5,574 nt of DNA from assembly GCA_904502265.1 (NCBI GenBank), contig CAJGDT010000115.1:1-5574 (forward strand). Direction: 5' to 3'. Source of the DNA: an uncultured Barnesiella sp. (lineage in GTDB: Bacteria; Bacteroidota; Bacteroidia; Bacteroidales; Barnesiellaceae_A). Both the position numbers and the translations under genes were made by a program. Positions 1-5,574 of the stretch are shown piece after piece (position 1 is the first letter of the stretch; each line of letters opens with the position of its first letter). The notes beneath the pieces were generated by a model. It had not been told where the DNA came from. It saw nothing but the letters and a program-made list of their open reading frames with translations, and did no database searches.

Positions 1-6
1 AGTAAC

Positions 7-708
7 ATGAAACTAATTCGCAATATATGGCTACTGTTGATGGTGTTATTAACATCGTCGTGTGGCGAATTGTTTAACCTCAACGTAAATGATGCGGCAC
101 CACCGGATGGAATTGTCTTGTCGCATCATGATGTAGATGTGCTGGTAGGCGACTCGATCTTTTTTGAGGCTAAGGTTTATCCCGACACGTCGGTAGTTTC
201 ATATAGATGGGCGATAATAGGCGACGAGAGTGTAGGAAAACTGGTGGGTACATGGTTCTATGCAACTGCACCTGGCGAGATACAAGTGCAAGCAGTGGCC
301 GAGAACATCGACCTTATTGACGACACGCTATACGCTGTCAAGGATATGTGTAACATCAATGTCTTTGATTGGACTGAAGGTCCGGATCAAAGCGAATATC
401 TTTATGAAACCATTGTATATGCATCGCTTGTCATAGATGATGTTGATGTTACCAATGCCATCGACGATATTGAGGTTGTAGCTGTAGTAGATGGCGAGGT
501 AAGAACACATGCACAAATGAAAGAGGCGTATGGAATAAATTACCTACTCTTCCGTATAGGCTCGTATTGGCCTGGGGAGATTGCTACTTTAGAGTGTTAT
601 CATCCTCAACTCCACGAGAGGTTTGTATTTCAAGAGGTGAAACTCAATGGTGGCACATACGGACGTTTGTCGGAGTTGGTAGAACTCGTTGGATATAGTA
701 AGGACTAA
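7..708 (+). CDS. Big_2-like surface lipoprotein, function unknown
   Basis: Predicted envelope lipoprotein of 233 aa. The N-terminus has basic residues (K2, R5), a hydrophobic core (residues 7-15) and a lipobox LTSSC with the acylated cysteine at C19, so signal peptidase II processing is expected. Residues about 35-119 look like a bacterial Ig-like (Big_2) domain: a VGDSIFFEAKVYPD strand pair, a central W68, an ATAPGEIQVQA segment and a closing CNINV strand. Residues about 130-220 form a second beta-rich module with a DDIEVVAVVDGEVR segment, then a GEIATLECY strand. This resembles, from memory, the DxIgAFvdgEcRG-type module common in Bacteroidota secreted proteins; that link is inference. The ATG at 7 directly precedes the signal peptide. 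The gene ends in tandem TAA TAA, 16 bp before the next gene, so it probably belongs to an operon with the two genes downstream. Only six bases precede it, so its promoter or an upstream gene lies outside the window. Family-level confidence is good; the biological role is unknown. Confidence 0.87.
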   Translation: MKLIRNIWLLLMVLLTSSCGELFNLNVNDAAPPDGIVLSHHDVDVLVGDSIFFEAKVYPDTSVVSYRWAIIGDESVGKLVGTWFYATAPGEIQVQAVAENIDLIDDTLYAVKDMCNINVFDWTEGPDQSEYLYETIVYASLVIDDVDVTNAIDDIEVVAVVDGEVRTHAQMKEAYGINYLLFRIGSYWPGEIATLECYHPQLHERFVFQEVKLNGGTYGRLSELVELVGYSKD

Positions 709-724
709 TAAAAAACTTTGAGAT

Positions 725-1225
725 ATGAAAAAGTTGAAGTTGGTACTATTAGGATTGCTGGTCAGTCTTGTAGTAAATGCAGAAGATGAGATGAAACAAT
801 ATGATAAGATTACCTTGAAACTTGTGGATGGTACATCTTATGATATACCCATTGATGGTAATTCGTATATTTATTCTTGCATAGAAAACGAAGGAGAAAA
901 CAATGTTCAGGTAATATACATAAATGGCGACCAACAGAAGTATAAGTTTCGACGCGACGAGATTCTCTCGCTATCTTGTATACCCCTTCCGGCAGGAATA
1001 GAATATATTGAGCCCGAGAAGATGGATAACATGCGCTATGAAGAGGGTGTGTTTAAGTTCACCGAATCTCTGCACGGCGAGTTCCTGTCGGTGTATGATA
1101 TATCGGGTCGTTTGATTCAATATACTCAGATTACCGCCAACTCGAGAATATCGCTCGAACACCTTCCGCAAGGAATATATGTGGCCAAAGTTAATAGCGA
1201 AACCATTAAAGTTGCAGTAAGATGA
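725..1225 (+). CDS. Small secreted protein with T9SS type A-like C-terminal sorting domain
   Basis: A 166-aa exported protein. Residues 1-19 are a Sec signal peptide (KK/K start, LVLLGLLVSLVV core, likely cleavage after A19). Residues about 25-88 form a short beta-rich region (ITLKLVDGTSYDIPI ... FRRDEILSLSCI) with no family I can name. Residues about 109-166 match the pattern of the type IX secretion system type A C-terminal domain: a VYDISGRLI strand (123-131), ISLEHLPQGIYVAKV (142-156), and a terminal strand with the usual lysine (IKVAVR, K162). In known T9SS substrates this domain directs outer-membrane translocation and is usually removed when cargo is attached to the surface. Here the cargo left after removal would be only about 90 aa, which is small for a T9SS substrate. 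The gene starts 16 bp after the lipoprotein stop and its TGA overlaps the ATG of the next gene (ATGA, 1222-1225), which points to translational coupling. The leader is A-rich with no clear Shine-Dalgarno. The domain could instead act as a structural beta fold without secretion activity. Confidence 0.87.
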   Translation: MKKLKLVLLGLLVSLVVNAEDEMKQYDKITLKLVDGTSYDIPIDGNSYIYSCIENEGENNVQVIYINGDQQKYKFRRDEILSLSCIPLPAGIEYIEPEKMDNMRYEEGVFKFTESLHGEFLSVYDISGRLIQYTQITANSRISLEHLPQGIYVAKVNSETIKVAVR

Positions 1226-4200
1226 AACGATATATAAGACATATAATATTGTTGGTTGTGGCATGGCTATCGGTCTTGCCCAATGCTGTTGCTCAAGTAG
1301 ATTTGCAAAGCTCGTTTATGGTAATGCGCACCGACGATCAGATAGAAGGTGTACTCGAAGGTGGTGAGTGGATTATTCGCTTCTCTGATACCGATACGAT
1401 GGGCAACTTGTACTCATATCCTGTAGCTATGAGTATACAGAGTGTTGCTAACCCTGATACGTGTTACGTGCCATTGGAGAAAGTTGATAGCGTGTTATTC
1501 CAACTTCCCGCCAATGAGATGGAGACTGATGTGTTTGAGTTGACCGAGTCACACCTCAAATATATCATATCGACTGATAGTGTCTCAACGGTCGATTTCC
1601 GTATAGATTGTGTATCGAAGGTAGACCTACCTCGCGTAGGGCAGAAAGTAATATGCAACATCCTGCGCGACCCATTACCATTTGGCTTAGTGGGGCGTGT
1701 AAAATCGTTTAATGTAAGTTACGATGACGGTTGGGTAAGAATGGTGTGCGAACCGCTTACAATCAGCGATATATATACCCGATACTATGGTGTGTCGGTC
1801 TCGGACCTAAACGGAGGTAATCCCCAAGAACCCTCCAAAACACGCCGATTGGCCCCAAGCAATTTGGGATTGGATATGTCGCCGTTGGCCGATGAGGACG
1901 ATGAAAAAGATAATATCTCTTTCAACGAATATTTTATTCTAAAAAAAGACGGTGATCCAACATTTACCAATACCCCGTCGCAATTGGGCGGAGACCATCT
2001 CATTGAAATCGGTGTAAACCTGAATGGAAAGGTTAAGGTGCATCATATTGCAGCTATAGATAAGACGACTGGTAAAGAGTACAAAGATATATTTGTAACC
2101 ATTGATGTTCTGGCAGAGTTCCCATGCAAATTTCATATTACCAAGTTCGATCCTGTAAAGAATGATTGGGAGAAAAGAGGTTTTAAAGCTGAAAATGAAA
2201 TAGAACTTCCAACACCTCCTATACCTACTCCTATACCGGGTTTGTCGGTTATGCCCGAGATGGGGTTTCAATATGGAGCCGATGTACAATTGTTTTTAGA
2301 AATATCACCACAAATACCTATTCGTAAAAAAGTAGGCGTTCGTATCAATGGAGCAATTCCTAGTGGCATTTGGGAGGATTTACCCGGTGGTCAAAAGCCA
2401 GAAAAGGAGTTAGCACAGCATATATCGCTATTGATTAAAGGCAACGCATTTGTGGGTCCTTATATAAAGGTTTCTCTCAGTTTGGCTCAAGTATTGGCCA
2501 TGGGTATTAAAGTGCAACCCAAACTTTCGCTCGAAGGTTCTTTGCAGTTCAATCCCGGACACATGATTGGATATCTGGATGAAATTACGCCGGATAATAT
2601 ATCTATGATGAAAACCAATTACGATAATTTTACTAAAAATAATCGTTTCGAAGCCAAAATCGGTGTAGCATTGGATGGCCTTGCACGATTGCAGTTGTGG
2701 AAGTCTGGAGTGCAATTCTCTCTGGTAGAGTTTCTTAAGGACATCGGCGCATTGAAGGGCGACCCGTTTATGTTCCCGGCATTTTCTATCTCGGCTCTAT
2801 CTCCGTTTGAGGTCGTAGATAATATGTTTATGTCAATAGGGGAGGATGATTACTATTCGGCTACGTTTGAAACTGCTTTTAACGACCTTTCCGTCTTTAC
2901 AAGTTATGCCAAAGGTGGCTTGTTCTTATTGGATAAAGAGAACAAATTGCTGGTAAAAAGCGAGATAGCATCCAATGATGACATTTACGACACCAACAAT
3001 ACATTCTCATTTGGACAGAAGTATAGAGGCGAAACTGTTGGTGTATACCCATATTTGCACCTCGATTATACCGGATATATGACTCCGGGGCAAATTGAAA
3101 GAATGTACATCCCCTTCCATCCCGAGTTAAGCATTGAGGGCGAAAAAACATTCGACAAAGTAATTGTTAAGGCAACTTACCCCGATGAAGAGGTGGTGAA
3201 TAATCACAATAAGTACTACAACCAAGTAGGCGTGCAAATCAGAGCTTTGGATGACTCAAAATCGGTTCGCTTGCCATTCAACATGATAGGATCGACCTTT
3301 ACCGAAACGATAGATCGTAGCGTATTTGCCGAACACATGGGCGAGAATGCAACCAAGGCCTATGTGAGTGCCTATATATATGATAAGGATGACGATAAAT
3401 ATAGCTATAGTGATGAAATAATAATGGAGTATGAAGACTATTCAAAACCTCAAACACTTGAAGCTACCAATATTACTTGTACAACAGCTCGTTTAAACGC
3501 ACGTTTGCATGAAAGTACTGTGTTTGAAGTATTGGGTGATGATAAGAATCGATTCGGATTCCTATATCATATTCCGGGAGTATCGGGTACAACCAAAGAG
3601 GTCGAGTATAAAGGCTCGGATTGGCCTAGTGGATTGCCCGACGACACTTACTATCTCGACGTAACCGGGTTAAGAGCCGGCACCCAATATGAGTACTATG
3701 CCTACACCCGTATCAATGGTATGAGATATGACGGCGAGAAGTTCTTCTTGATTACCGAGTCGCCTATGTCCAATTTGCGATATGAGTCTGGCACCAACTT
3801 TGCAATTGTATATGCCGATATCGCTGCTGAGTATATCGATGAAAGTATTCGCAAAGACCTATATTTTGAAATTGTTGAGTATGGTAAGGATTTTGCCGAA
3901 GCTGTAGGAAAACGAGTGGGGGAAACTGATTGGACATACAATGATGATGGAAGTGCCACTGTCGATGTGATGTTCACGGACCTTCTTCCCGATCAATTGT
4001 ATCAATATCGTCTTGTTATGATTGATGTAAATGACAATAAAATAATCTCTGAGGTTAATTCATTGATTACAGATAAAGTTTCGCTTACAGCAACAACCAA
4101 AGGCGCTACTGTAAATGGAAATACTGTTAAAATTACAGGCTCTTTGTCGCCCGACTTGGTTGATTTGTTGGTGAGCCAAGGTGTAGAACATGTATATTTT

Positions 4201-4755
4201 GACTACTCAAAGAACGAGGACTTCTCTTCAGCCAATATTGTTAAACTCAGTCTCAATTCATTCGACTACTCGACAACATTGAGCAACTTGAGCTACGGAA
4301 CAATATACTACTATCAATTCTATGCGATAGACCTTGACGAGACACGTTATGAGGGCGATGTGTTGACATTCGTAACCGACGATGCTCCCGTTGAAAATGT
4401 TGAAGAGTGTTACACGTTGCCGGCTACAGTAGAAGATGCCGATGTAATCATGACCGGCGGCGTACCTTCGGCTACGTTGACCGCCATAGAAAAAGGCGTA
4501 TATAAGAATATGCAATACGGTTTTGAGATAGCCGAAAGTCAAAGTGACTTAACCGGAAAGAAACCTACATTTGCTACCGACAAAATCGACATGGATACCG
4601 GTATGTTTACAATTAAAAAGGTGTTGCAACCCAATACCGTATATTACATCCGTGCAATGGTATTCTTTAATGATAAGTGGGTAGTAGCTCCCGAAATCGT
4701 TACGGTGAAAACAGCCGTCTTTGATCCGGGACTGATACCACCCGATGTGAAATAG
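1222..4755 (+). CDS. Large secreted multidomain protein with C-terminal FN3-like repeats, function unknown
   Basis: An 1177-aa exported protein. Residues 1-24 are a Sec signal peptide (KR start, IILLVVAWLSVL core, AVA|Q cleavage). Residues about 25-100 are beta-rich and end in a VPLEKVDSVLFQ strand. Residues about 134-185 are a compact module (PRVGQKV, LPFGLVGRVKSF, EPLTISDIY). A likely linker follows at 200-231, with an acidic run DEDDEKDN at 224-231. Residues about 232-636 are a large region of alternating polar/hydrophobic strands with a proline-rich stretch PTPPIPTPIP (330-339); I cannot assign it to a named family. Residues about 637-739 may be a divergent beta-sandwich containing DKDDDK (721-726). 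Four FN3-like units follow at about 744-846, 847-950, 951-1053 and 1061-1165, each closing with a Y-rich strand and an xT end. No catalytic motif and no T9SS-like C-terminal domain was seen; the protein ends DPGLIPPDVK. The start lies in an ATGA overlap with the preceding gene. The gene ends in three consecutive in-frame stops (TAG TAA TAG) followed by a terminator hairpin. A surface adhesion or scaffold role is inference from architecture. Confidence 0.9.
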   Translation: MKRYIRHIILLVVAWLSVLPNAVAQVDLQSSFMVMRTDDQIEGVLEGGEWIIRFSDTDTMGNLYSYPVAMSIQSVANPDTCYVPLEKVDSVLFQLPANEMETDVFELTESHLKYIISTDSVSTVDFRIDCVSKVDLPRVGQKVICNILRDPLPFGLVGRVKSFNVSYDDGWVRMVCEPLTISDIYTRYYGVSVSDLNGGNPQEPSKTRRLAPSNLGLDMSPLADEDDEKDNISFNEYFILKKDGDPTFTNTPSQLGGDHLIEIGVNLNGKVKVHHIAAIDKTTGKEYKDIFVTIDVLAEFPCKFHITKFDPVKNDWEKRGFKAENEIELPTPPIPTPIPGLSVMPEMGFQYGADVQLFLEISPQIPIRKKVGVRINGAIPSGIWEDLPGGQKPEKELAQHISLLIKGNAFVGPYIKVSLSLAQVLAMGIKVQPKLSLEGSLQFNPGHMIGYLDEITPDNISMMKTNYDNFTKNNRFEAKIGVALDGLARLQLWKSGVQFSLVEFLKDIGALKGDPFMFPAFSISALSPFEVVDNMFMSIGEDDYYSATFETAFNDLSVFTSYAKGGLFLLDKENKLLVKSEIASNDDIYDTNNTFSFGQKYRGETVGVYPYLHLDYTGYMTPGQIERMYIPFHPELSIEGEKTFDKVIVKATYPDEEVVNNHNKYYNQVGVQIRALDDSKSVRLPFNMIGSTFTETIDRSVFAEHMGENATKAYVSAYIYDKDDDKYSYSDEIIMEYEDYSKPQTLEATNITCTTARLNARLHESTVFEVLGDDKNRFGFLYHIPGVSGTTKEVEYKGSDWPSGLPDDTYYLDVTGLRAGTQYEYYAYTRINGMRYDGEKFFLITESPMSNLRYESGTNFAIVYADIAAEYIDESIRKDLYFEIVEYGKDFAEAVGKRVGETDWTYNDDGSATVDVMFTDLLPDQLYQYRLVMIDVNDNKIISEVNSLITDKVSLTATTKGATVNGNTVKITGSLSPDLVDLLVSQGVEHVYFDYSKNEDFSSANIVKLSLNSFDYSTTLSNLSYGTIYYYQFYAIDLDETRYEGDVLTFVTDDAPVENVEECYTLPATVEDADVIMTGGVPSATLTAIEKGVYKNMQYGFEIAESQSDLTGKKPTFATDKIDMDTGMFTIKKVLQPNTVYYIRAMVFFNDKWVVAPEIVTVKTAVFDPGLIPPDVK

Positions 4756-4767
4756 TAATAGCCCCCA

Positions 4768-4805
4768 ATAACACCAGCCTGCACATGTGCGCAGGCTGGT
4801 GTTGT
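4768..4805 (+). terminator. Hairpin terminator at operon end (possibly bidirectional)
   Basis: A perfect 13-bp stem, AACACCAGCCTGC (4770-4782) with GCAGGCTGGTGTT (4791-4803), extends by a T-G wobble and an A-T pair to 4768/4805. The loop is 8 nt (ACATGTGC). It starts 13 bases after the TAG of the 1177-aa gene, so it is well placed to end the three-gene operon. The tail (GTATGTAGC) is only partly T-rich, so it is not a textbook intrinsic terminator. The symmetry means it could also act on transcripts coming from the opposing gene. Confidence 0.75.
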
Positions 4806-4818
4806 ATGTAGCAACTAT

Positions 4819-4857
4819 GATAGTAAAGGCAAGTAAAACCGCTTGCCTAACTCTATC
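4819..4857. repeat. Imperfect inverted repeat between two terminator-like hairpins
   Basis: AGGCAAG (4827-4833) pairs with CTTGCCT (4842-4848) around an 8-nt loop. After short unpaired bulges, an outer GATAG (4819-4823) pairs with CTATC (4853-4857). The stem is weaker than its two neighbours, and there is no T-run after it on either strand. It may be a minor RNA structure or chance; the role is unknown. Confidence 0.4.
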
Positions 4858-4881
4858 GTTATGTTTTTAATGCTAACATTT

Positions 4882-4926
4882 AACGAGGACGTGCCAAGAT
4901 TTTGTTTCAGGGGGCACGTCCTCGTT
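4882..4926 (-). terminator. Long-stem hairpin, likely terminator of the hsp20 gene
   Basis: A perfect 14-bp stem, AACGAGGACGTGCC (4882-4895) with GGCACGTCCTCGTT (4913-4926), encloses a 17-nt loop rich in T on the plus strand. It lies 35 bases past the stop codon of the minus-strand small heat-shock gene, in the expected place for its terminator. The tail on the minus strand (AAATGTTAGC) is not a clean T-run; on the plus strand it is TGTTTAATG, slightly better. It may therefore serve both directions as a backstop for the operon. The strand assignment is by position only. Confidence 0.65.
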
Positions 4927-4961
4927 GTTTAATGAATACCTTGCCTAACGGTTTGGGTGTC

Positions 4962-5387
4962 TTACTTTACCTCTATGCGCTTGGGTTCGGCGCTGACGGT
5001 AGCATGATTTTTGGGGATTGTAATGGTGAGTACGCCATTGTTTTGTGTGGCGTGTATCTCATCTTTGTTCACATTCTCGGGCAGGATGAGTGTTTGTTGA
5101 AACTGCGAGTAGGCGAATTCGCGACGCAAGAATTTGCCCTTTTTCTCATGCTCGTCGTGGTTGCGACTCTCTACGGTAACTATGAGTTGGTCGTGTTTGT
5201 CTACCGTCACGCAGAAGTCGTCTTTGGTCACGCCCGGTGCAGCTATCTCTACGATATACTCTTTTTCGGTTTCGACAATGTTGAGTGCCGGAGCCGAGGC
5301 GCTGGTCTTGGCTATCCATTCGTTGCCGAAGAAATCGTTGAAGATACCGGGGAGCCAATTTTGTGTACGTTTAGCTGGAGTTGTCAT
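4962..5387 (-). CDS. hsp20: Small heat-shock protein, Hsp20/alpha-crystallin family
   Basis: An ATP-independent holdase chaperone, expected in the cytoplasm, that binds unfolding proteins as oligomers and passes them to ATP-dependent refolding systems (established for the family). The protein is 141 aa, a normal length for bacterial members. A short N-terminal arm carries WLPGIFNDFF (11-20). The alpha-crystallin domain spans about residues 33-128, with APALNIVETEKEYIVEIAAPG (32-52 region), KDDFCVTVD (56-63 region), FLRREFAYSQFQQTLILP (87-103) and the diagnostic NNGVLTITIPK (116-126), which holds the conserved G-V-L. A short tail follows (PKRIEVK); its IEV resembles the I-x-I/V motif used for oligomer contacts. 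The ATG at 5387 is preceded by an A/T-only leader without Shine-Dalgarno, as is usual in Bacteroidota. It stands alone on the minus strand, convergent with the surface operon and divergent from the gene at 5539. No CIRCE-type operator was seen. The specific symbol is family-level only. Confidence 0.96.
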   Translation of the reverse strand: MTTPAKRTQNWLPGIFNDFFGNEWIAKTSASAPALNIVETEKEYIVEIAAPGVTKDDFCVTVDKHDQLIVTVESRNHDEHEKKGKFLRREFAYSQFQQTLILPENVNKDEIHATQNNGVLTITIPKNHATVSAEPKRIEVK

Positions 5388-5508
5388 AATTATTTATTGT
5401 TTAGGGTTGTGTACTAATAACAAGCGATACTGTGTATTGGTTTGCCTTGCTCGCTGCAATATTGAACATATTGGAGTGTTGAATCGCTTACTTTAAGAAT
5501 AAAAAACT

Positions 5509-5516
5509 TATCTTTG
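5509..5516 (+). promoter_or_regulatory. Bacteroidales -7 promoter element (TATCTTTG)
   Basis: TATCTTTG matches the TAnnTTTG -7 consensus of the Bacteroidota housekeeping sigma factor at every fixed position. It sits 22 bases before the ATG at 5539, giving a predicted short leader of roughly 15 nt. The region where a TTTG -33 element should lie (about 5484-5490) reads ATCGCTT and is a poor match, so the promoter may be weak or activator-dependent. Confidence 0.65.
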
Positions 5517-5538
5517 TAACATTATAACACGATAAGCC

Positions 5539-5574
5539 ATGAAAGAAAGATATTTGTTTTGGTCTATTTGCGTG
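5539..5574 (+). CDS. Start of an unidentified gene, cut by the window edge
   Basis: An ATG at 5539 opens a reading frame that stays open for the 12 codons to the end of the window and translates as MKERYLFWSICV. Two early basic residues followed by a hydrophobic run would fit the beginning of a signal peptide or membrane segment, but 12 residues cannot decide this. Support for a real start comes mainly from the well-placed -7 box at 5509-5516. It is divergent from the small heat-shock gene, with 151 bp between the two start codons. The product cannot be named. Confidence 0.55.
   Translation, partial: MKERYLFWSICV

Noticed and set aside
713..720. AAACTTTG before the second gene as a -7 promoter box
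   Set aside because: It misses the fixed first T and lies only four bases from the ATG, leaving no room for a transcription start.
2218..2237. DNA direct repeat CCTATACC-TACT-CCTATACC
   Set aside because: It simply encodes the Pro-rich PIPTPIP stretch of the large protein and is not an independent repeat.
1939..2289. Minus-strand open frames inside the large gene (also 2428-2715, 2897-3151, 3702-3977, 4258-4542)
   Set aside because: They lie wholly antisense to a continuous 1177-codon gene and show no motifs or promoter support.
4842..4949. Direct repeat CTTGCCTAAC as a target-site duplication of an inserted element
   Set aside because: The 88 bp between copies hold only hairpins with no transposase or terminal repeats, and the second copy is inside an ordinary terminator-side region; chance is likelier.
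4902..5417. Plus-strand open frame of 171 codons opposite hsp20
   Set aside because: It is antisense to a gene with a clear alpha-crystallin domain, has no export signal or recognisable motif, and begins inside the long hairpin.
5474..5482. GAGTGTTGA as half of a CIRCE heat-shock operator
   Set aside because: Only a degenerate half-site is present, with no TTAGCACTC partner nearby.
5134..5496. Second plus-strand frame and a minus-strand frame (5146-5358) overlapping hsp20
   Set aside because: Both are alternative frames of the hsp20 codons, with compositions unlike a natural protein (Ser-rich and Arg/Gln-rich).

Overview
The window most likely comes from a member of the Bacteroidota, probably order Bacteroidales. 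The grounds are: a TAnnTTTG-type -7 promoter element (TATCTTTG, 5509-5516); A/T-rich leaders without clear Shine-Dalgarno sequences; a Big_2-like lipoprotein; a C-terminal domain resembling the type IX secretion system (T9SS) type A sorting signal; and a large secreted protein ending in fibronectin-III-like repeats. No genus can be assigned from the sequence alone.

Layout. Positions 7-4755 hold three co-directional, tightly packed plus-strand genes that look like one operon for the cell envelope or surface. They are a 233-aa lipoprotein (Big_2-like domain plus a second beta module), a 166-aa secreted protein with a T9SS-like C-terminal domain, and a 1177-aa secreted multidomain protein. The gap between genes 1 and 2 is 16 bp, and genes 2 and 3 overlap by 4 bp (ATGA), which suggests translational coupling. 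All three have N-terminal export signals, so their products should act outside the cytoplasm, possibly as one surface assembly. No catalytic motif was recognised in any of them, and their function is unknown.

Positions 4756-4961 form a non-coding region between convergent genes. It contains three inverted repeats; the first and third are long perfect stems that probably terminate transcription of the operon and of the opposing gene. Positions 4962-5387 on the minus strand encode a small heat-shock protein (Hsp20/alpha-crystallin family), the only gene here with a confident function. Positions 5388-5538 are a divergent intergenic region with a good Bacteroidales -7 box driving a plus-strand gene that starts at 5539 and runs off the window.

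The part most likely to be undescribed is the three-gene surface operon, especially the N-terminal and central parts (about residues 25-636) of the 1177-aa protein, which are not explained by the FN3-like repeats. No mobile element, CRISPR array, tRNA or rRNA was seen.
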